Assembly (NCBI GenBank): GCA_945878355.1
Contig: CAMCTC010000139.1
Location: forward strand, 1-11,112
Direction of reading: 5' to 3'
Origin: Bordetella parapertussis
GTDB taxonomy: Bacteria > Pseudomonadota > Gammaproteobacteria > Burkholderiales > Burkholderiaceae_C
DNA length: 11,112 nucleotides
Positions within the stretch are counted from its first letter, which is position 1; each line of letters begins with the position of its first letter. The position numbers and the translations under genes are program-made. Shown here one piece after another: positions 6,083 to 11,112 of this stretch. Below the pieces are notes generated by a model. That model searched no databases. It saw nothing but the letters and a program-made list of their open reading frames with translations, and was not told the DNA's origin.

Positions 6083-7644
6083 ATGCTCACAGGCGAACTC
6101 CGCGGCCAGGTCGATGCCATCTGGAATGCCTTCTGGTCCGGCGGCATTGCCAACCCGATCGAGGTGATCGAGCAGATCACCTACCTGCTGTTCCAGCGCC
6201 GGCTCGACGACCTGCACACGCTGGAAGAGAACAAGGCGATCCGCCTGGGCAAGCCCATCGAGCGCCGTGTCTACCCGTATGGCGCCGACGCCAAGGGCCG
6301 TGACTACGCCGACCTGCGCTGGTCTCGCTTCAAGAACTTCGCGCCGGCCGAGATGTACACCGTGGTCGGCGAGCATGTGTTCCCCTTCATGCGCAGCCTG
6401 GGCGGCGACGGCAGCACTTTTGCGCACCACATGAAGGACGCGCGCTTCACCATCCCCACGCCCGCGCTGCTGGCCAAGGTGGTGGACATGATCGACCAGG
6501 TGCCGATGGACGACCGCGACACCAAGGGCGACCTCTATGAATACATGCTGGGCAAGATTGCCAGCGCCGGCCAGAACGGCCAGTTCCGCACGCCGCGCCA
6601 CATCATCCGGCTGATGGTGGAGATGACCGCGCCCACGCCGAAAGACGTGATGTGTGCCCGGCCGCCGGCACCTGCGGCTTCCTGGTGGTGGCGGGTGAGT
6701 ACCTGCGCGACAAGCACCCCGAGATCTTCCGTGATGCCAAGCTGCGTGAGCACTTCCACCACGGCATGTTCCACGGCTACGACTTCGACAACACCATGCT
6801 GCGCATCGGCAGCATGAATCTGGCGCTGCACGGGGTGGACAACCCCGACATCCGCTACAAGGATTCGCTGGCGCAAGACCACGCCGACGATGAAGAGGCC
6901 TACACGCTGATCCACGCCAACCCGCCGTTTGCCGGCAGCCTGGATTACGAAAACACCGCCAAAGACCTGCTGGCCATTGTCAAGACCAAAAAGACCGAGC
7001 TGCTGTTTCTGGCGCTGTTCCTCCGCCTGCTCAAGCCCGGCGGCCGGGCGGCGGTGATCGTGCCCGACGGTGTGCTGTTCGCCAGCAGCAACGCCCACAA
7101 AGAGCTGCGCCGCTTGATCGTTGACGAGCACCAACTCGACGCCGTGGTGTCGCTGCCCTCGGGCGTGTTCAAGCCCTACGCGGGGGTGTCGACCGCCATC
7201 CTGTTCTTCACCAAAACCAATTCTGGCGGCACCGACCACGTGTGGTTCTACGACATGCGCGCCGATGGCTGGAGCCTGGACGACAAGCGGGCGCCGCTGC
7301 TGGCCGAAGGCTTGCTGGGCGTGAACCCGGCGCAGGGCTTGAGCGAGGCCGAGCACGCCAAGAACAACCTGCCGGATGTGCTGGCGCGCTGGCGGCAGAA
7401 GAGCGGTGCCGAGCTTCGGCGAGCGCGAACCGATCAGAGTTTTTGCGTGCCCGAGGCGGAGATCGCGGGCAATGGTTATGACCTGTCGATCAACCGCTAC
7501 AAGGAGGTGGTGCACGACGCGGTGGCACACGATCCGCCGGCCGTGATCCTGGCCCGGCTGGCGGCGTTGGAGCAGACAATCCAGCAGGGCATGGCCGAGC
7601 TGGAAACGATGCTGCAAGCCCCAGCCGACGCCTGTGAACCCTGA
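6083..7644 (+). pseudogene. hsdM: Type I restriction-modification DNA methyltransferase subunit, frameshifted in the SAM motif
   Basis: Two overlapping frames form one HsdM of about 520 residues, the normal size. The N-terminal helical domain (LTGELRGQVDAIWNAFWSGG, then EVIEQITYLLFQRRLDDL) and the linker GQFRTPRHIIRLMVEM lie in the first frame, 6083-6656. The rest, with PAAGTCGFLVVAGEYL, the catalytic NPPF at 6919-6930, LKPGGRAAVIVPDGVLF and SLPSGVFKPYAGVSTAILFF, lies in the next frame to the stop at 7642-7644. One base is missing between 6656 and 6657. Restoring an A would recreate GAC, the Asp of the D-P-A-x-G-T SAM-binding motif I. Without repair the protein would stop at 6817 as a 244-residue fragment lacking the catalytic core. 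HsdM with HsdS methylates adenine in a bipartite target and, with HsdR, restricts unmodified DNA. There is no clear ribosome-binding site before the ATG. Confidence 0.88.
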
Positions 7645-7660
7645 CCTGAAGGAGCCAGCG

Positions 7661-7912
7661 ATGCTGAAGATCGTGGTGGACGTGCCCAGCCATTTTTTGG
7701 ACGCGACGCACAGCGCACCGGAAGATTTTGCCGCCGAAGCCAAGCTGGCCATGGCCGCCAAGCTGTTCGAGATGAAGCGGCTCTCGTCCGGCATGGCGGC
7801 CAGCTTGATCGGCATGGACCGGCTGACCTTTTTGGCGCAACTGCAGCGTTTCGGGGTGCCGGTGATCGATCTGCCCGCCGACGAGATCGCTGAGGACATC
7901 CGCAATGCCTGA
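7661..7912 (+). CDS. UPF0175 family antitoxin
   Basis: An 83-residue protein with the UPF0175 layout: a short beta-rich N-terminus, then KLFEMKRLSSGMAASLIGMD and FLAQLQRFGVPVID, which is a helix-turn-helix at about 40-63. UPF0175 proteins are the usual antitoxins of DUF3368 PIN toxins, and the next gene is one. I chose the ATG at 7661 because AAGGAG lies at the right distance before it; a GTG at 7634 would add nine residues overlapping the end of hsdM. Its stop overlaps the toxin gene by 8 bases, so the pair is coupled. The sequence is intact. Confidence 0.82.
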   Translation: MLKIVVDVPSHFLDATHSAPEDFAAEAKLAMAAKLFEMKRLSSGMAASLIGMDRLTFLAQLQRFGVPVIDLPADEIAEDIRNA

Positions 7913-8360
7913 TCCCGGTGGCCGCAGCCTGGTGACCAACACCACGCCCTTGATCGCCCTGACGGTGGCCACTGGTGATTTGGCCGTGTTGCGGTTCTTG
8001 TTTGAGCGGGTGGTGGTGCCGCTGGAGGTGGCCCAGGAGCTTCGCGCAGGCGGCCCCAAGGCCTTCGGGGTCGACGTGTTCAGTGCGGCTGCAGATTGGC
8101 TGGAGGTGCAGGCACAGCCGGTGGTGTTGCAGCCCTTCCTGCACAACTCACTGGACAAAGGCGAGGCAGCGGTCATCCAGACCGCCATGAACTTGCAGTT
8201 GCCCCTGGTCTGCATCGACGAGACGGCCGGGCGGCGCATTGCGCGCCTGTGCAACCTGCATTTGACGGGCTCCATCGGCATCCTGCTGAAGGCCCGCAAC
8301 CAGGGCTTTGCCGTCGACATTCCGCAGGCCTTGGACCGCATGCGCCGCCATGGAATCTGA
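7905..8360 (+). CDS. DUF3368 PIN-domain toxin
   Basis: A 151-residue PIN-like protein with DUF3368 signatures: VTNTTPLIAL at 10-19, EVAQEL at 41-46, LDKGEAAVI at 83-91, CIDETAGRRIA at 103-113 and TGSIGILLKAR at 121-131. The first acidic position is Asn12 rather than Asp, which is common in this subfamily; E41/E45, D84/E87 and D105 remain. The predicted activity is an Mg-dependent ribonuclease neutralised by the UPF0175 protein encoded just upstream. The pair sits between hsdM and hsdS in the same orientation, so it would be carried on the same transcript. Intact. Confidence 0.82.
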   Translation: MPDPGGRSLVTNTTPLIALTVATGDLAVLRFLFERVVVPLEVAQELRAGGPKAFGVDVFSAAADWLEVQAQPVVLQPFLHNSLDKGEAAVIQTAMNLQLPLVCIDETAGRRIARLCNLHLTGSIGILLKARNQGFAVDIPQALDRMRRHGI

Positions 8361-8364
8361 CTGA

Positions 8365-9574
8365 GTGATCAGGTGGTGCAAATTGCGCTGGCGCATTGAG
8401 GGTGGATCGAAGGTTGGTGAGTCACCTTGGGATGAGGGCGATCCGGGGGATGCTGCTGTGACGGCTGCCGCCTGCTCCGTTCCGCTCGCACAAGTGGCGT
8501 CGTTGAACCCGCGACTTCTGAACGCGCTGAGCGAGGGGGCGCCGGTCTCGTTCGTGCCGATGGCGTCGGTATCTGCTGAAGAAGCAAGGGTCACCCTGGC
8601 GGTGGACCGCCCTTATTCTGAGGTCCGCAAGGGGTACACCTACTTTGAAACCGGCGATGTCTTGGTCGCCAAGATCACGCCATGTTTTGAGAACGGCAAG
8701 ATTGCGCAAGCATTGTTGCCACGCCAGTACGGCTTCGGCTCGACCGAATTCCACGTCGTGCGCCCAACTTCGGGGAAGCTCGACGGCCGATATCTGCATT
8801 ACTTCCTGCGGCAAGCGCGAATTCGCGTTGAAGGCGAGCGGCGCATGACAGGGAGCGGCGGCCAAAGGCGTGTGCCTGAGGACTTCTTGGCGCACCTGTC
8901 GATCCCCCTCCCACGCCTCCCCGAACAACGCCGCATCGCCGCCATCCTCGACCAAGCCGATGCGCAGAGCCAAGCGCCGGGAAGCCTTGGCGCAACTGGA
9001 CGGCCTCACGCAGTCCATCTTCATCGAGATGTTTGGGGATCAGGTTACAAACTCGAAGGCGCTTGCGAAGAGGCCTTTGGGTGACCTGATCCAAGTCAAA
9101 AGTGGCGACTTCCTGCCAGCGTCAGCGATGTCTCCCGAAGGCAAGATCCCGGTCTTTGGTGGCAACGGAGTAAACGGCTTTCACAACGTCTCGATGTTTG
9201 AGCGGCCACAGATCGTCATCGGCCGAGTCGGTGCCTATTGCGGCTGCGTACACACGACACCGAACGAAAGCTGGGTCACGGACAACGCCCTGTACGTCTC
9301 CAGATTTGATGAATCGCTTCAGTTCGAATACCTGGCGTTCGCCCTCCAGCGGGCGAATCTCAACCGCGTCGCTAGTCAATCTGGTCAACCGCTCGTGTCG
9401 GCATCAAGAATCTATCCGGTCGAGATTCTGGTGCCGACAATTGACAGTCAACAGACCTTCGCCACCCGCATCCAAGCCGTCGAATCCCTCAAATCCACCC
9501 ACCGCGCCGCGCTGGCCGAACTCGACGCGCTGTTCGCCTCGCTCCAACACCGCGCCTTCACCGGCCAGTTGTAG
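8365..9574 (+). pseudogene. hsdS: Type I restriction-modification specificity subunit, frameshifted at the centre
   Basis: Two frames form one HsdS of about 370-400 residues. First half: VPLAQVASLNPRL, then GDVLVAKITPCFENGK, TEFHVVRP and SIPLPRLPEQRRIAAILDQADA (target-recognition domain 1 and the start of the central conserved helix). Second half, in the next frame: AKRREALAQLDGLTQSIFIE, MFGD, then domain 2 (PLGDLIQVKSGDFLP, IPVFGGNGVNGFH, VIGRVGAYCG) and the closing helix AALAELDALFASLQHRAFTG. The shift lies at about 8961-8968. The first frame then runs on to a stop at 9084. The start is uncertain: GTG at 8365 gives the longest frame, but GTG at 8458 after a G-rich stretch fits the usual HsdS N-terminus better. 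An ATG at 8960 could start the second half separately. The two target domains would set a bipartite DNA recognition site. Confidence 0.82.
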
Positions 9575-9611
9575 TCTGGATAGCGCCCAGTCGCCCCCGC
9601 AACAATCGCCC

Positions 9612-9902
9612 ATGCGCCCCACCCATGCCCTGAACCAGCACCGCGACGCGATCCGCGCCATTGCCCTGCGCCACCGCGTGACGAATGTGCGGGTGTTCGG
9701 CTCGGTGTTGCATGGCACCGATACCGAGGCCAGCGACCTCGATCTGCTGGTCGACCCGACCCCGGGCACGTCGCTGATGGACATTGCGCGCATCGAGCTG
9801 GAGCTGGCGGCGCTTTTGAACGTCAACGTGGACGTGCTCACGCCCAAGGGGCTGCCCGAAAAGTTCCGCCAGCAAGTGGTGGCCGAGGCCCAGCCCGTAT
9901 GA
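9612..9902 (+). CDS. mntA: MntA-like nucleotidyltransferase antitoxin
   Basis: A 96-residue minimal nucleotidyltransferase. The signature is G30-S31 in VFGSVLHG, with D42-L-D44 ten residues on (GS-x10-DxD), and a third acid, D74, in VNVDVLTP. In the MntA/HepT systems this enzyme transfers AMP to a tyrosine of the HepT toxin and so inactivates it. The next gene is HepT-like and overlaps by ATGA at 9899-9902. The start is the ATG at 9612; no strong ribosome-binding site is seen, and the gene begins 37 bases after hsdS, so it may be read from the hsd transcript. Intact. Confidence 0.85.
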   Translation: MRPTHALNQHRDAIRAIALRHRVTNVRVFGSVLHGTDTEASDLDLLVDPTPGTSLMDIARIELELAALLNVNVDVLTPKGLPEKFRQQVVAEAQPV

Positions 9903-10273
9903 GCCCGGCCGCGCCGCAGCGCCTGCCGGACTACCTGCAACACATCGCGCAGGCGATCCAGCGCATCCAGCGCTATGTGGCGGGCCTGTCGGCCGCCGAC
10001 TTTGCCGCCGACGACAAGACCCAGGACGCGGTGCTGCGCAACATCGAAGTCATCGGCGAGGCGGCGTGCAACGTCCAGCGCCACCATGCCGACTTTGCCG
10101 CCGCGCAGGTCCAGGTGCCTTGGGCGGTGATGGTCGGCATGCGCAACCGCGTGTCGCACGGCTACTTTGCGGTGGACTGGGACCTGATATGGGCCACGAT
10201 CCAGAACGACTTGCCGCCCTTGTACGTGCAGATCAACGCGCTGTTGACCGACCAAGGCGCGACCGGCGCGTGA
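9899..10273 (+). CDS. hepT: HepT-like ribonuclease toxin (DUF86)
   Basis: A 124-residue, mainly helical protein of the HepT/DUF86 (HEPN) family. The catalytic R-x4-H-x-Y motif is seen as RNRVSHGY, with R82, H87 and Y89. Y89 is the expected target of AMP addition by MntA. The central helix NIEVIGEAACNV at 48-59 and the C-terminal WDLIWATIQNDLPPLY at 94-109 are typical. Family members cleave RNA, including tRNA ends. It is coupled to mntA through an ATGA overlap and is complete. Confidence 0.86.
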   Translation: MSPAAPQRLPDYLQHIAQAIQRIQRYVAGLSAADFAADDKTQDAVLRNIEVIGEAACNVQRHHADFAAAQVQVPWAVMVGMRNRVSHGYFAVDWDLIWATIQNDLPPLYVQINALLTDQGATGA

Positions 10274-10331
10274 GCAGCCTCTCCCTCCTGCAGCCAGAAT
10301 CCACCCACCTGCTCAACCGTTGCCCCTACCC

Positions 10332-11003
10332 ATGCTGCAGTACCTGCACCTGAAGAACGTCGGCCTCGCCCCCGACGTGCGCGTCGATTGCGCCGAGCGC
10401 ATCAACCTGATTGCCGGCGACAACGGCCTGGGCAAGAGCTTCCTGCTCGATCTGGCCTGGTGGGCGCTGACGCGCACCTGGGCCAGCGCGGTGGCCATGC
10501 CGTCGCCGTCTGCCAAGAAAGCGACGATCGAATACGGCGTCAAGGGGGCTGGCAAGCAGGCCGTCACGGTTGCGTCCACCTTCCGCCGCGCCGACGAGTC
10601 CTGGCCGCTGGAGGCCAAGCGCCCGCCTATGCCGGGCATCGTGGTCTACATCCGCATCGACGGCGGTTTTTCGGTGTGGGACCCGGCGCGCAACTACTGG
10701 CGCACCGACCCCGGCCGTCCGGCGGCCCACCACTTTCAGGCGCCGCAGGTGTGGGACGGCCTGGACATCCAAGGCCAGCGCGTCTGCGAAGGCCTGGAGC
10801 GTGACTGGGTCAACTGGCAGGAAGGCCGTAAGCCGCAGTTCCAGGTGCTGGAAGAGGTGCTGCGCGTGCTGTCGCCGCCGTCCGAGCCGTTGCGGGTGGG
10901 GCAGCCGCAGCGGGTGTTTCTGGGCGAGGGTCGCGACCGGCCCACGCTGCTGGTGGGCAACCAGTGTGAACGCCGGTCAAGACCCGCGTCTATTCGCCGG
11001 TGA
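10332..11003 (+). pseudogene. AAA/ABC-type ATPase, C-terminally truncated by foreign DNA
   Basis: The start MLQYLHLKNVGLAPDV and the Walker A motif GDNGLGKS (residues 29-36) mark an AAA-type ATPase of the SMC/OLD-like class found in defence islands. The following region (IVVYIRIDGGFSVWDPARNYW) fits a single family. The normal composition stops at about LLVGNQ (to 10964). The last dozen residues (CERRSRPASIRR) are of a different character, and no Walker B or signature motif occurs, so at least half the protein is missing. A TTG at 10320 would add four residues; ATG 10332 is preferred. It follows hepT by 58 bases in the same direction. The likely role is the energy-using component of a defence module, but it cannot be functional as it stands. 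Confidence 0.65.
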
Positions 11004-11112
11004 GGTGTCGGATTTGATTTTGGGCTGATCTTTCTGTGAGGCAGTTACCGGGCTGATCGGCTGTTGTGTGCCCTGCCATGCAGGCCGCCCTGCAGGGCGG
11101 CCTGCATGGCGC
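10965..11112. mobile_element. Possible insertion-sequence end
   Basis: From about 10965 the sequence stops fitting the ATPase and begins TGTGAACGCCGGTCAAGACCC. CGCCGGT recurs at 10971-10977 and 10995-11001. A TG start with short repeated blocks near the end resembles IS21-type termini, but no transposase is in view and I cannot confirm the family. The stretch carries no gene. Confidence 0.35.
11075..11110. repeat. Perfect 36-bp palindrome
   Basis: Arms GCCATGCAGGCCGCC and its exact complement flank a central CTGCAG, with no loop and no mismatch; pairing stops at 11074 and 11111. It could be a REP-like element, the hairpin of a transposon end, or a head-to-head junction of two short inverted repeats. 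There is no T-run in view for a terminator. Confidence 0.85.

Noticed and set aside
5516..6601. Long minus-strand open frame of 361 codons
   Set aside because: It runs through both terminators and across the hsdM N-terminus on the opposite strand; its composition is arginine- and glutamine-rich, as is usual for shadow frames in GC-rich DNA.
6535..7905. Long minus-strand open frame of 456 codons
   Set aside because: It is the antisense of hsdM and the UPF0175 gene, both of which have clear family motifs.
8418..8436. AAGGT...ACCTT hairpin before hsdS
   Set aside because: The stem is only five base pairs with no T-run, and is likely chance or coding sequence.
1..11112. CRISPR array, tRNA or rRNA genes
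   Set aside because: No regularly spaced repeats were seen, and no cloverleaf or rRNA signature was recognised; the TTCGATT near 5368 lacks the rest of a tRNA.

Overview
The window is high-GC DNA of proteobacterial character. The gene families (serine recombinase operon with a DUF2924 remnant, AlpA-like regulator, type I restriction-modification, several toxin-antitoxin pairs) are common in accessory islands of Burkholderiales and Xanthomonadales, but no marker gene fixes the taxon. I read it as a heavily rearranged defence or mobile island. Families are named from recognisable motifs only; no search was run.

Left part (1-3621). The window opens in the tail of a group II intron: the last codons of its maturase, a textbook domain V, and domain VI. 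The 3' exon runs straight into a gene (185-811) joining an AlpA-like DNA-binding domain to a minimal nucleotidyltransferase. On the minus strand follows a decayed recombination module: a DUF2924 fragment, a large serine recombinase and an HTH protein. Its genes were once linked by ATGA stop/start overlaps, but two frameshifts and one Trp-to-stop change now break it. The right edge of this module cuts into a plus-strand gene encoding repeated S1 RNA-binding domains, which has lost its 5' end.

Middle (3622-6082). A promoter region with a perfect 9-bp inverted repeat precedes an intact two-gene module, an XRE-ImmA (HTH plus zinc protease) protein overlapping a PIN-domain nuclease. Then come about 750 bp without a convincing gene, holding one terminator on each strand, an inverted repeat and diverged direct repeats.

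Right part (6083-11112). A type I restriction-modification locus has hsdM and hsdS, with a UPF0175/DUF3368 (PIN) toxin-antitoxin pair lodged between them. Both hsd genes carry a single-base frameshift: hsdM exactly in the SAM-binding motif, hsdS in the central conserved region. They are followed by an intact MntA/HepT pair and the N-terminal half of a Walker-A ATPase that is broken off by foreign DNA, possibly the end of an insertion sequence. The last bases form a perfect 36-bp palindrome. No hsdR is in view.

Overall: three toxin-antitoxin-like modules are intact while the modification genes and the recombinase are damaged. This fits an island in which addiction modules persist while the restriction-modification system decays. 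The number of single-base indels also means sequencing or assembly error must be excluded.
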